A stretch of 56,901 bases of DNA from CAZNHL01 sp964572965 (GCA_964572965.1 CAZNHL010000018.1:1-56901), one strand, 5' to 3'; shown: positions 44,693 to 53,579, counted from the first letter of the stretch. Notes: generated by a model not told the origin, from the letters alone. Numbers and translations are program-made.

Positions 44693-44968
44693 TTATCTGC
44701 CTTTATCTTTTTTAGCTACGTGACCTCTGAAGTTTCTGGTTGGAGAAAATTCACCCAACTTATGACCTACCATGTTTTCAGTCACAAACACTGGAATAAA
44801 TTTATTTCCATTGTGTACTGCAAAAGTATTTCCTACGAAATCCGGAGAGATCATTGATCTTCTAGACCAAGTCTTGATTACTGTTTTCTTCGCGGAATCA
44901 TTCATAGCTTGAACTTTATTGTCAAGTCTATAATCGATATATGGACCTTTTTTTAGAGAACGTGCCAT
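44693..44968 (-). CDS. rpsS: Ribosomal protein S19
   Basis: 91 residues. MARSLKKGPYIDYRL, TWSRRSMISPDFVGNTFAVHNG and HKLGEFSPTRNFRGH are diagnostic. Binds 16S rRNA near the A site finger. Confidence 0.97.
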   Translation of the reverse strand: MARSLKKGPYIDYRLDNKVQAMNDSAKKTVIKTWSRRSMISPDFVGNTFAVHNGNKFIPVFVTENMVGHKLGEFSPTRNFRGHVAKKDKGR

Positions 44969-45792
44969 CTATTTCTTCCTTTTGGAAATGATTAAATTAT
45001 CAGAATATTTATTAACACTTCTGGTTTTCTTACCTTTAGTGTATAAACCATTTCTAGATCTAGGGTGACCACCTGATGAACGACCTTCACCACCACCCAT
45101 TGGGTGATCGACAGGGTTCATAGCAACACCTCTAACTCTTGGTCTAATACCTCTCCATCTGTTTCTACCTGCTTTACCATCGAAAGTGTTCATATGGTCA
45201 GCATTTGATACAACTCCGATAGTTGCAGTGCAAGTAGTTAATACTAACCTCATTTCACCAGAAGGCAATTTGATAGTAGCATATTTCTCATCACGGCCAA
45301 CCAACTGAGCATAAGTACCAGCAGATCTAGCAAGAGCTCCGCCTTTACCAGGCTTTAACTCAATGTTGTGGATAACAGAACCCAAAGGAATTTCTCCTAA
45401 AGGAAGTGAGTTACCTACTTCAGGAGCAGAACCTGTTCTGATAATAGTACTTGTCCTACCTGAACACCATTTGGTGCAAGAATATATCTTTTTTCACCAT
45501 CTGCATAATATAGCAAAGCAATACGTGCAGTTCTGTTCGGATCATACTCAATTGACTTCACAGTAGCAGGAACTCCTGCTTTGTTTCTTTTGAAATCAAT
45601 AATTCTGTATTGTTGTTTATGACCACCGCCAATGTAGCGCATCGTCATTTTACCATCGTTGTTTCTACCGCCGGATTTCTTCAAAGAAACCACAAGAGAT
45701 TTTTCAGGTGTGTTTGTTGTTACCTCCTCGAAAGTTGGTGCAACTCTGAATCTCTGTCCCGGTGACGTTGGTTTTAATTTCTTAATAGCCAT
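44969..45792 (-). CDS. rplB: Ribosomal protein L2, frameshifted as assembled
   Basis: Two frames that together make a full L2. The N-terminal part (45792 to about 45440) runs MAIKKLKPTSPGQRF to QVGQVLLS, and the C-terminal part (about 45437 to 44969) resumes with GSAPEVGNSLPLGEIPLG and carries the peptidyl-transferase-region NPVDHPMGGGEGRSSGGHP. One base is missing: GG in place of G in the TCAGAAC run would restore LSGTGSAPEVGN and give 825 nt, 274 residues, the normal size. L2 is essential and single-copy here, so a sequencing or assembly error is the likeliest explanation. Confidence 0.93.
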
Positions 45793-45811
45793 TATTACAA
45801 AGAAAGTCTAA

Positions 45812-46099
45812 TTAAATACCACTGTAGAAATCGATAACTTCACCTTCAGCTAACTGAATGATCGCTTTTTTGAAGTTATTTGTCTTACCAGAAAGAACAC
45901 CAGATTTTGTAAATCTAGACTTAGCTTTTCCAGCATAGTTCATCGTTCTAACTTCTTCTACGTTAACACCGTAGGCTTTTTCAACTGCCTTCTTGATCTC
46001 AACCTTGTTGGCATTTCTGTCAACAATGAAACCAAATACTCCTTTTTCGTTTTGAGAAGTAATCTTCTCAGTTACTAAAGGCTTTTTCAGGATGCTCAT
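45812..46099 (-). CDS. rplW: Ribosomal protein L23
   Basis: 95 residues. ILKKPLVTEKIT, GVFGFIVDRNANKVEIKKAVEKAYGV and NYAGKAKSRF typical. Docking site for SRP and trigger factor at the exit tunnel. Confidence 0.96.
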   Translation of the reverse strand: MSILKKPLVTEKITSQNEKGVFGFIVDRNANKVEIKKAVEKAYGVNVEEVRTMNYAGKAKSRFTKSGVLSGKTNNFKKAIIQLAEGEVIDFYSGI

Positions 46100-46105
46100 T
46101 GTATC

Positions 46106-46732
46106 TTAGCTTAAAATTCCTTCAATTTTTTCAACTGCACTCACAAGAAGAACAAGCTTTTCTGCCTTCAATACATCATATGTATTAAGATCAGCTGCTT
46201 TCACAACTTTAGAGTTTTTAAGGTTTCTGCTAGACAAGAAGATATTGTCATTTGCATCACCAAGCACTACCAATGTTTTGCTGTTTGCAAGAGATGTATT
46301 ATTCAACAAATCTACATACTGCTTAGTTTTTGGTGTTGCAAAAGTAAAATCTTCCAAAACAACCAGGTTGTTCTCTTTAGCTTTGTAAGCCAATGCTGAC
46401 TTTCTTGCTAATTGTTTTACTTTCTTGTTTAGCTTGAAACTGTAGTTTCTTGGACGAGGTCCAAAAACTCTACCACCACCGACAAATACCGGAGAAGTAA
46501 TAGCACCAGCACGAGCACCACCCGTACCTTTTTGCTTTTTAATCTTCTTGGTAGAACCAGCAACTTCGTTTCTTTCTTTTGACTTGTGAGTTCCCTGTCT
46601 CTGGTTAGCCAGATACTGTTTCACATCTAAATAAATAGCGTGATCATTAGGTTCTCCTGCGTAAATCTCTTCAGACAATTTTACTTTTTTGCCTGATTCT
46701 TTACCGTTGATGTTTATTACTGAAAGTTCCAT
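46106..46732 (-). CDS. rplD: Ribosomal protein L4
   Basis: 208 residues from the ATG at 46732 (MELSVIN), one base from the rplC stop. QGTHKSKERNEVAGSTKKI and GTGGARAG form the tunnel loop; C-terminal YDVLKAEKLVLLVSAVEKIE. In E. coli L4 autoregulates the S10 operon. Confidence 0.96.
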   Translation of the reverse strand: MELSVININGKESGKKVKLSEEIYAGEPNDHAIYLDVKQYLANQRQGTHKSKERNEVAGSTKKIKKQKGTGGARAGAITSPVFVGGGRVFGPRPRNYSFKLNKKVKQLARKSALAYKAKENNLVVLEDFTFATPKTKQYVDLLNNTSLANSKTLVVLGDANDNIFLSSRNLKNSKVVKAADLNTYDVLKAEKLVLLVSAVEKIEGILS

Positions 46733-46733
46733 A

Positions 46734-47360
46734 TTACTTTTCCAATACAACGTAAGAATTGATAGCTCCCGGGATTGAACCGCTTACCAGAATCAAATTC
46801 TTTTCTGGCATCAATTTAACCACTCTCAGGTTCTGAACTTTTACTCTGTCGTTACCCATACGGCCTGCCATACGAGTTCCTTTAAATACTCTTGCAGGGA
46901 AAGAACAAGCACCGATAGAACCAGCGTGTCTTTGTCTGTTGTGCTGACCGTGAGTCTGGCCACCAACCCCGCTAAAGTTGTGTCTTTTTACAACACCTTG
47001 AAAACCTTTACCTTTTGAAGTACCGATAGCGTCAACATAGTCGCCTTCTTCAAACTCAGCGATTGTTACAACTTCGCCCAATGCTACAGCTCTTTCGAAA
47101 GTTTTGAACTCTACAAGCTTCGCTTTAGGAGTAGTTTTNNNNNNNNNNTTTGCAAAGTGACCGGCCAAAGCAGCAGAAGTTCTCTTCTCCTTCTTATTAC
47201 CGAATCCCAACTGCACAGATGCGTAACCATCGTTAGCTTCAGTCTTCACCTGTGTTACTACACAAGGTCCGGCTTCAACCAGCGTAACAGGAATAACTCT
47301 TCCGTCTTCCTCGTTATAGACACTGGTCATGCCTAATTTTTTGCCAATAATTCCAGACAT
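46734..47360 (-). CDS. rplC: Ribosomal protein L3, with an assembly gap
   Basis: About 207 residues. GIIGKKLGMTSVY start and GKGFQGVVKRHNFSGVGGQTHGQ with MAGRMGNDRVKVQNL. The 10-N gap at 47139-47148 falls after GHFA and before KTTPKAK; relatives suggest only about four bases are really missing, and the frame is kept as written. First gene of the S10-spc-alpha block, with its own promoter. Confidence 0.95.
   Translation of the reverse strand: MSGIIGKKLGMTSVYNEEDGRVIPVTLVEAGPCVVTQVKTEANDGYASVQLGFGNKKEKRTSAALAGHFAXXXXKTTPKAKLVEFKTFERAVALGEVVTIAEFEEGDYVDAIGTSKGKGFQGVVKRHNFSGVGGQTHGQHNRQRHAGSIGACSFPARVFKGTRMAGRMGNDRVKVQNLRVVKLMPEKNLILVSGSIPGAINSYVVLEK
47139..47148. other. Assembly gap (10 N) inside rplC
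   Basis: Placeholder gap. The reading frame continues through it. The flanking protein sequence (GHFA then KTTPK) implies a true gap of about four bases. Confidence 0.9.
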
Positions 47361-47431
47361 TTTACTCCAGTATTAAGTGTAAAACTGTTAAGATACAAAT
47401 AATCCCAACAACCCATTTTAAAAACGGACTG

Positions 47432-47461
47432 CAAAGATACAGATTCAATTCAAATACGCAA
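47432..47461 (-). promoter_or_regulatory. Promoter of the S10-spc-alpha block
   Basis: TTG, 19 nt, TATCTTTG on the minus strand, an exact consensus match about 70 nt before the rplC ATG. It gives the block its own start after the break from rpsJ. Confidence 0.75.
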
Positions 47462-47599
47462 AATTTTTCAACAGAAGATTATCAAATAAATTGATATTTC
47501 TTTTTTTCTGTGGGCTTACCAAATGCAATCCTATCAGTGGGCGATAGTGACGCTGTCTTGGCCTATGGTCTCTCAGGATTTTCCTGTGCGTATTAGAGA

Positions 47600-47632
47600 C
47601 AAAAAATCCCGATTTTACTCGGGATTTTATTC
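47600..47632 (-). terminator. Terminator after tRNA-Asn
   Basis: Stem AAATCCCGA / CTCGGGATTT with a short AT loop, followed by six T on the minus strand. It isolates the tRNA from the rplC promoter. Confidence 0.85.
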
Positions 47633-47642
47633 TTTCAAATTG

Positions 47643-47716
47643 CTCCCCCTCTTGGGCTCGAACCAAGGACCCCATGATTAACAGTCATGTGCTCTAACCA
47701 GCTGAGCTAAGGAGGA
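47643..47716 (-). tRNA. tRNA-Asn (anticodon GTT)
   Basis: 74 nt cloverleaf: acceptor TCCTCCT / AGGGGGA with one G-T pair, D-arm TTAGCTCAGCTGGTTAGAGC, anticodon stem CATGA / TCATG around CTGTTAA, and T-arm with GGTTCGAGC. The discriminator is G, as expected for Asn. CCA is not encoded. It has its own promoter and terminator. Confidence 0.95.
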
Positions 47717-47732
47717 GTTTGATTTAGTTGTG

Positions 47733-47763
47733 CAAAGGTAAGACGATTTACTATACGACGCAA
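47733..47763 (-). promoter_or_regulatory. Promoter of tRNA-Asn
   Basis: TTG, 20 nt, TACCTTTG, exact consensus, ending 17 nt before the mature tRNA 5' end. Confidence 0.75.
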
Positions 47764-47974
47764 GGACTCCTCCCAAAATAGTTTGATTTTTTTCACAAAA
47801 AGTTACCCTCAATTTATTAAGACCAAAGTAAACTGCTGATATATAACAACTAACATTAGAATCTCAAAGGATATATTTTTGGTATTTATTTTGCTTAAAC
47901 ACTGTAGACATATAAAATCTGCCATATTCTAAAATTTTATACGTCAGAATACGTTAACTCAAAAAACAAAAAGC

Positions 47975-49462
47975 ATGATCTCGAACAGAAAATTTATGAT
48001 TGGGATTGCAGCATCTGCCCTACTTGGGGGCGGTGTGGCAATGGGGGGATACAAATTATTCTTTAGTGAACCCTATTATCAAACAATGGAACAAAAGCAG
48101 CAATACTGGTTGTCTAATTATAATAGCGATACCGGCTCTTTTATAGTTCCTGAAGGTATGAACTTTATTCATGCAGCAGATCAGGTAAGACCTGCTGTTG
48201 TACACATCAAAACTTTTTATGAAGCAAAGTCTACTGTTAACGGAAGAAATACTCCTTTAAATGACCCTTTTCTGCGTCAGTTCTTTGGAGATGATTTCCC
48301 TCAACAACAGCAAGGCCCACAGGAAGCCTCAGGCTCAGGTGTCATTTTGTCAGAGGACGGTTATATTGTCACAAATAACCATGTCATCGAAAATGCAGAT
48401 AAGATTAAAGTTGTATTAGATGATAAAAGAAGCTTTGAAGCTAAGTTGATAGGCAAGGATCCAACTACTGACTTAGCAGTTCTTAAAATCGAGGAAAAAG
48501 GCTTGGCATTTGTTCAATATGGTAACTCTGATGCAGTACGCGTAGGAGAATGGGTTTTAGCTGTTGGTAACCCTTTTGACCTTACCTCAACTGTAACGGC
48601 AGGTATTGTAAGTGCAAAAGCGAGAAACATCAATATTCTTCGTTCTAAAGAAAGAATGGCTATTGAGTCATTCATACAAACAGATGCTGCCGTAAACCCG
48701 GGAAACAGTGGTGGTGCATTAGTTAATCTCAAGGGTGAACTGGTAGGCATTAACAGTGCGATTGCCACTCCGACGGGTTCCTATGCAGGTTATTCGTTCG
48801 CCGTTCCGGTAAATATCGTTAAGAAGGTCGTTAATGACCTGATGCAATACGGAGAAGTCCAAAGAGCTTTATTAGGTGTAAATATCCAGGACGTAACGGC
48901 AGAACTTGCCAAAGAAAAAGGACTGAAGGAAATTAAAGGTGTTTATATAGCTGGTATCAACGAAGGAAGTGCGGCAAAAGATGGAGGACTCCAGGAAGGT
49001 GATGTTATCTTTTCTATTAATGACCAACCTACAAACACCTCGGCAGAGTTGCAGGAAAATATTGGCAGGCATCATCCGGGCGATAAGGTAAAGGTAGTTT
49101 ATTTCCATAAAGGGGATATTAAAACAACAACAATTACGCTTAAAAATAAAAACGGCAACACCAATATTGTTAAAAGCGGTGATTCTGTAAAAGAAGTATT
49201 AGGGGCGAGCTTAACTCCTGCCACTAGTTCTGAAAAGCAAAAACTAAAAATTAACAGTGGTGTTAAAATCAGTAAGCTTGGTTCCGGTAAATTAAAGGAG
49301 GCCGGTATCAAAGAAGGTTTTATTATTACTCAGATTGACAAATATCCGGTTAATACTCAGGAAGAAATACTTTCTGTCATAGAGAAAGCGAAAGGCAGCG
49401 GTGTTCTTATTGAAGGAATTTATCCGAATGGACAGAAGGCTTATTACGCTACCGGTTTCTAA
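47975..49462 (+). CDS. HtrA/DegP-type periplasmic serine protease
   Basis: 495 residues. N-terminal helix/signal segment (about 8-30), a trypsin-like domain with the triad His136 (TNNHVIE), Asp166 (TTDLAVL) and Ser245 (NPGNSGGAL), then two PDZ domains (about 290-380 and 400-490). Degrades or refolds damaged envelope proteins. It lies on the plus strand between tRNA-Asn and the H-NOX-like gene, splitting the usual rpsJ - rplC order. Confidence 0.93.
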   Translation: MISNRKFMIGIAASALLGGGVAMGGYKLFFSEPYYQTMEQKQQYWLSNYNSDTGSFIVPEGMNFIHAADQVRPAVVHIKTFYEAKSTVNGRNTPLNDPFLRQFFGDDFPQQQQGPQEASGSGVILSEDGYIVTNNHVIENADKIKVVLDDKRSFEAKLIGKDPTTDLAVLKIEEKGLAFVQYGNSDAVRVGEWVLAVGNPFDLTSTVTAGIVSAKARNINILRSKERMAIESFIQTDAAVNPGNSGGALVNLKGELVGINSAIATPTGSYAGYSFAVPVNIVKKVVNDLMQYGEVQRALLGVNIQDVTAELAKEKGLKEIKGVYIAGINEGSAAKDGGLQEGDVIFSINDQPTNTSAELQENIGRHHPGDKVKVVYFHKGDIKTTTITLKNKNGNTNIVKSGDSVKEVLGASLTPATSSEKQKLKINSGVKISKLGSGKLKEAGIKEGFIITQIDKYPVNTQEEILSVIEKAKGSGVLIEGIYPNGQKAYYATGF

Positions 49463-49482
49463 GGATCCTAAAAACAATGGTC

Positions 49483-49515
49483 AAAAGGGTTGAACGTAAA
49501 GTTCAACCCTTTTTT
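49483..49515 (+). terminator. HtrA terminator
   Basis: 13-bp perfect stem AAAAGGGTTGAAC / GTTCAACCCTTTT with a five-base loop and T6. It separates the protease gene from the H-NOX-like gene. Confidence 0.9.
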
Positions 49516-49552
49516 ATGCCTGCTCGTATTTGAATAGATAAACCCTAAGCTT

Positions 49553-50092
49553 ATGTATGGAATTATCAACAAAGCTATAGAAAAGCATGTTATAGAAACC
49601 TATGGAGTCATGATATGGCAAAAGGTTTCCCAGACAATCGGTATCCATAAGAAGGTTCTTTTCTGTGATAATACCTATCATGAAGAATTATGCTATTCTA
49701 TAGCACAAACAACGAGTTTAATTACTCACCAAGAAGTGAGTCAGGTAATACAACGATTTGGTCATTATTTCATTACAAAGACAAGCAGAGAAGAAATGGG
49801 AATCCTTTTAATGGATGGCGGCAGTTCATTCAAACAACTTCTTCTAAACATCCCAAAATTGGAGCAAAAATTAGCCTTGGTTTATCCCCGTATTCATTTT
49901 AATAAACTAGAAATTTCTTCGATCAATTCTCAACAATATAAGATTAGTTATTATCAAGACAGAAAAGAGGCTGTCTCATTACTAACAGGCATCCTGAACG
50001 GAATGGCATCTTTGTTTTCTAACCAAATACAAATTCAGATTTTACTGACCGAAGAAGACCACACTGAAATGATAATAATCATTGATAAATAA
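49553..50092 (+). CDS. H-NOX-like protein lacking the haem-ligating histidine
   Basis: 179 residues, normal H-NOX length. The start MYGIINKAIEKHVIETYG is diagnostic of the haem-NO/O2-binding fold, and the C-terminal half has ISYYQDRKEAVSLLTGILNG. The helix-F site that normally reads NLxxLHxRV has NIPKLEQKLALVYP, with Glu104 in place of the proximal His. The YxSxR propionate-binding motif is Y133-x-Q135-x-R137, and the conserved PP after the ligand helix is lost. So haem binding in the canonical way is unlikely. It is a single gene without a cyclase, kinase or phosphodiesterase neighbour. Confidence 0.78.
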   Translation: MYGIINKAIEKHVIETYGVMIWQKVSQTIGIHKKVLFCDNTYHEELCYSIAQTTSLITHQEVSQVIQRFGHYFITKTSREEMGILLMDGGSSFKQLLLNIPKLEQKLALVYPRIHFNKLEISSINSQQYKISYYQDRKEAVSLLTGILNGMASLFSNQIQIQILLTEEDHTEMIIIIDK

Positions 50093-50111
50093 AACCCAAA
50101 ATCCTGATAAT

Positions 50112-50139
50112 AAAAAAAGCCCCTTTAGAGGAGCTTTTT
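50112..50139. terminator. Terminator between the H-NOX-like gene and rpsJ
   Basis: Stem AAAAAGC-CCT / AGG-GCTTTTT with A and T runs on both sides, so it can serve both convergent transcripts. Confidence 0.8.
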
Positions 50140-50158
50140 CTTTCTAAACAAATAGAAA

Positions 50159-50464
50159 CTAGACTTTGATTTCTACATCAACGCCGCTTGGCAATTCAAG
50201 CTTCATCAATGCATCAACAGTTTTTGTTGAAGTAGAGTAGATATCAACCAAACGCTTGTAAGTGCAAAGTTGGAACTGCTCTCTAGCTTTCTTGTTCACG
50301 TGTGGTGAACGTAAAACTGTATAGATCTTCTTTTCAGTTGGCAATGGAATAGGGCCGTTTACCACTGCTCCTGTTGCCTTAACAGCTCTTACAATCTTCT
50401 CTGAAGACTTGTCAACCAAGTTATGATCGTAAGACTTAAGTTTAATTCTAATTTTTTGATTCAT
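50159..50464 (-). CDS. rpsJ: Ribosomal protein S10
   Basis: 101 residues. MNQKIRIKLKSYDHNLVD start, GPIPLPTEKKIYTVLRSPHVNKKAREQF, and TVDALMKLELPSGVDVEIKV. It follows fusA by 12 nt and ends the str transcript; rplC, its usual next neighbour, is 2.8 kb away. Confidence 0.97.
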   Translation of the reverse strand: MNQKIRIKLKSYDHNLVDKSSEKIVRAVKATGAVVNGPIPLPTEKKIYTVLRSPHVNKKAREQFQLCTYKRLVDIYSTSTKTVDALMKLELPSGVDVEIKV

Positions 50465-50476
50465 CGTCTATGAATA

Positions 50477-52579
50477 TTATGCTTTCGCAGTACCTTTAAT
50501 TTTAGCAACAATTGCTTCAGCCATGTTATTTGGAACCGGCTCATAGTGAGAGAACGTCAATGACGCTGAAGCTCTACCTGAAGTGATAGTTCTCAAATCA
50601 GTTACATAACCAAACAACTCAGACAATGGAACGTCTGCTTTAATGATTTGTGCACCGATTTTAGCATCCATACCTTTCATCAAACCTCTTCTACGGTTCA
50701 AATCACCAGTAACAGGACCAGTATATTCATCCGGAGTTACTACCTCAACGTTCATGATTGGTTCAAGCAACTGAGGACCGCACTGTTTACCTGCTTCTTT
50801 GAAGCCCATACGTGCTGCCAATTCGAATGACAATGCATCTGAATCGACATCGTGGAATGACCCATGGTAAATTCTAACTCTTGCAGAATCAATTGGGAAA
50901 CCTGCCAATACACCATTTTTCAATGATTCAGCAAAACCCTTTTGAATTGCAGGAATGAATTCTCTTGGAATAACACCACCAACGATTTCGTTAACAAATT
51001 CCAAACCGTCTTTTTCGTCAGACCGTGGTCCAAGTTCAAATACGATATCACCGAATTTACCACGACCTCCAGTTAGCTTTTTGTAAACATCACGGTGTTC
51101 GAAGTTTTTAGTGAAACGCTCACGGTAAGCAACCTGAGGAGCACCCTGATTGATCTCAACGTTAAACTCACGCTTCATACGATCAATGATAATTTCAAGG
51201 TGCAATTCACCCATACCTCTTAAAATTGTCTGGCCAGTTTCCTGATCCGTTTCAACTTTCAAAGTAGGATCTTCTTCGATCAACTTAGTGATTGCGTTAG
51301 TAAATTTATCAACATCAGCCTGTTTCTTAGGCTCAATTGCATAACCGATAACCGGATCAGGGAATACCATTGATTCCATTACAACTTTACGTTTTTCATC
51401 GCAAAGTGTATCTCCCGTTTTTATATCCTTGAAACCTACTACCGCACCAATATCACCGGCAGACAGTCTTTCAATCTGGTTCTGCTTATTAGCGTGCATC
51501 TGGAAGATACGAGAAATTCTCTCTTTTGAACCTGAACGCGTGTTGTACACATAAGAGCCAGACTCCAATACACCTGAATATGCTCTTACGAAGCAAAGGC
51601 GGCCTACAAATGGGTCAGTTGCAATCTTAAATGCCAAAGCAGTAAAAGGCTCATCTTCAGAAGCTTTGATAACCACTTCCTCTTCTGTATCCGGATCAGT
51701 AGCTACCAGGTTCTTTTTATCTAACGGCGAAGGTAAAAGAGCCATTACATAATCCAACATTGTCTGAACACCTTTATTTTTGAAAGATGAACCACAAGTC
51801 ATTGGAACAATTTTCATATCAATTACTGCCTTACGAAGAGCAGTCAAAATTTCATCCTCAGAAATAGAGTTAGGATCTGCGAAATACTTCTCCATTAATG
51901 TATCGTCGTACTCAGCTACAGCTTCAAGCAATTGCTCTCTGTAGTAAGTAGCATCTTCCATTACATCGTCAGGAATTGGAATTTCAGTGAATGTCATTCC
52001 TTTATCATGTTCATTCCACTGAATACCTTTGAAGTTGATCAAATCAACCACACCTTTGAAAGTATCTTCGCTACCGATAGGAATCTGCAATGGTACAGCG
52101 TTGCTGCCCAACATTTCTTTTACCTGCTTACACACGTTCAAGAAATCAGCACCTTGTCTGTCCATTTTGTTAACGAAACCAATTCTGGCAACGTTATAAT
52201 TGTTGGCAAGTCTCCAGTTAGTTTCAGATTGAGGTTCAACACCATCAACAGCACTAAACAAGAACACCAATCCGTCAAGTACACGTAAAGAACGGTTTAC
52301 CTCTACGGTAAAGTCAACGTGCCCTGGTGTATCAATTACGTTAACGTGATAGTTATCACCTCTATATTTCCAGTTAACGGTAGTAGCAGCCGAAGTAATA
52401 GTAATACCTCTCTCCTGCTCCTGCGCCATCCAGTCCATAGTAGCCCCACCATCGTGCACCTCTCCTAACTTGTGGTTTACACCCGCGTAGTACAGGATAC
52501 GTTCAGAAGTGGTAGTTTTACCGGCATCAATGTGCGCAGCAATACCAATATTTCTAGTAAATTTAAGATCGCGAGCCAT
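50477..52579 (-). CDS. fusA: Elongation factor G
   Basis: 700 residues. GTPase motifs AHIDAGKTTTSE, IDTPGHVDFT and VNKMDRQGAD, domain II with FKIATDPFVGRL, and the C-terminal EF-G domain with LEPIMNVEVVTPDEYTG. Translocates tRNA-mRNA after peptide bond formation. Confidence 0.97.
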   Translation of the reverse strand: MARDLKFTRNIGIAAHIDAGKTTTSERILYYAGVNHKLGEVHDGGATMDWMAQEQERGITITSAATTVNWKYRGDNYHVNVIDTPGHVDFTVEVNRSLRVLDGLVFLFSAVDGVEPQSETNWRLANNYNVARIGFVNKMDRQGADFLNVCKQVKEMLGSNAVPLQIPIGSEDTFKGVVDLINFKGIQWNEHDKGMTFTEIPIPDDVMEDATYYREQLLEAVAEYDDTLMEKYFADPNSISEDEILTALRKAVIDMKIVPMTCGSSFKNKGVQTMLDYVMALLPSPLDKKNLVATDPDTEEEVVIKASEDEPFTALAFKIATDPFVGRLCFVRAYSGVLESGSYVYNTRSGSKERISRIFQMHANKQNQIERLSAGDIGAVVGFKDIKTGDTLCDEKRKVVMESMVFPDPVIGYAIEPKKQADVDKFTNAITKLIEEDPTLKVETDQETGQTILRGMGELHLEIIIDRMKREFNVEINQGAPQVAYRERFTKNFEHRDVYKKLTGGRGKFGDIVFELGPRSDEKDGLEFVNEIVGGVIPREFIPAIQKGFAESLKNGVLAGFPIDSARVRIYHGSFHDVDSDALSFELAARMGFKEAGKQCGPQLLEPIMNVEVVTPDEYTGPVTGDLNRRRGLMKGMDAKIGAQIIKADVPLSELFGYVTDLRTITSGRASASLTFSHYEPVPNNMAEAIVAKIKGTAKA

Positions 52580-52582
52580 TTG

Positions 52583-53050
52583 TTAAAATCTGAAATGTGA
52601 GAATGCTTTGTTTGCTTCTGCCATTCTGTGAGTATCGTCTTTCTTCTTCACAGCTGCACCTTCACCTTTAGAAGCAGCAATGATTTCATTCGCTAACTTT
52701 TCAGTCATCGACTTTTCACCACGTCTTCTAGCGTAAGAAATCAACCACTTGATACCAAGCGTTGTTTTTCTTTCAGGTCTTACTTCAGTAGGAACCTGGA
52801 AGTTAGCACCACCAACACGTCTACTTTTTACTTCAACTGATGGCATAGCATTGTTCAAGCCTCTTCTCCATACTTCTAGACCGTTCTCATTAGTTTTTTT
52901 CTCAACTAATTCGATCGCATCGTAGAATACGTTATAAGCTACAGACTTCTTTCCTTCATACATAAGGAAGTTTACAAATTTCGTCACCAAAGTATCTTTA
53001 AACTTTGGATCAGGCAGAAGATATCTCTTCTGTGGTTTCGCTTTTCTCAT
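52583..53050 (-). CDS. rpsG: Ribosomal protein S7
   Basis: 155 residues. MRKAKPQKRYLLPDPKF, GGANFQVPTEVRPERK and KKKDDTHRMAEANKAFSHFRF. Head of the 30S subunit. Three bases separate it from fusA. Confidence 0.97.
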   Translation of the reverse strand: MRKAKPQKRYLLPDPKFKDTLVTKFVNFLMYEGKKSVAYNVFYDAIELVEKKTNENGLEVWRRGLNNAMPSVEVKSRRVGGANFQVPTEVRPERKTTLGIKWLISYARRRGEKSMTEKLANEIIAASKGEGAAVKKKDDTHRMAEANKAFSHFRF

Positions 53051-53074
53051 TTCTTAAATCTCCTGTTTAAATGA

Positions 53075-53488
53075 TTATTTCTTGCCTTTACCTTTAGTTG
53101 GAGCAGGAGCAGCGCCAGCTTTAGGTCTTTTAGCTCCATACTTAGAGCGGCTTTGTTTTCTACCGTTAACACCTGCAGTGTCAAGGGCACCTCTAACGAT
53201 GTGATAACGCACACCAGGTAAATCTTTAACCCTACCACCTCTGATCAACACGATCGAGTGCTCTTGTAGGTTGTGTCCTTCTCCAGGGATGTACGCGTTA
53301 ACCTCTTTACCGTTTGTCAATCTAACCCTTGCTACTTTTCTCATAGCAGAGTTAGGTTTCTTTGGCGTAGTGGTATAAACCCTTGTACATACACCTCTTC
53401 TTTGCGGGCAAGAATCAAGAGCTGGTGACTTCGATTTGAAAGTCAACGTCTCTCTTCCTTTCCTTACTAATTGCTGTATTGTAGGCAT
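53075..53488 (-). CDS. rpsL: Ribosomal protein S12
   Basis: 137 residues. TPKKPNSAMRK and GRVKDLPGVRYH carry Lys at both classical streptomycin-resistance positions, so the allele looks drug-sensitive. The C-terminal tail (AGAAPAPTKGKGKK) is longer than in E. coli. First gene after the consensus promoter at 53527-53556. Confidence 0.97.
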   Translation of the reverse strand: MPTIQQLVRKGRETLTFKSKSPALDSCPQRRGVCTRVYTTTPKKPNSAMRKVARVRLTNGKEVNAYIPGEGHNLQEHSIVLIRGGRVKDLPGVRYHIVRGALDTAGVNGRKQSRSKYGAKRPKAGAAPAPTKGKGKK

Positions 53489-53526
53489 TTATGGAAAATA
53501 TTTAAAGTGTTCTTTTTTTGGGACTG

Positions 53527-53556
53527 CAAATTTAGCTAAAACGAAACTTTTTTCAA
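53527..53556 (-). promoter_or_regulatory. Promoter of the str cluster
   Basis: TTG, 19 nt, TAAATTTG, exact consensus, about 40 nt before the rpsL ATG. It drives rpsL - rpsG - fusA - rpsJ. Confidence 0.8.
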
Positions 53557-53579
53557 AATTTCATTTGATTTTCTGAGAT

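Noticed and set aside
44969..45792. Programmed ribosomal frameshift in rplB
   Set aside because: No slippery heptamer or downstream structure is evident, the product would need a 1-nt correction, and the assembly shows other errors.
47445..47675. Minus-strand frame of 76 codons across the tRNA 3' end and terminator
   Set aside because: It runs through tRNA-Asn and its terminator and has no leader; a shadow of RNA-gene sequence.
47733..47763. An attachment site at the tRNA-Asn gene
   Set aside because: I found no integrase gene and no copy of the tRNA 3' end within the window; the neighbouring genes are not typical island cargo.
50092..52579. Missing tuf gene between fusA and rpsJ as a deletion
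   Set aside because: Absence of tuf at this place is normal in Bacteroidota, so it is not an anomaly.
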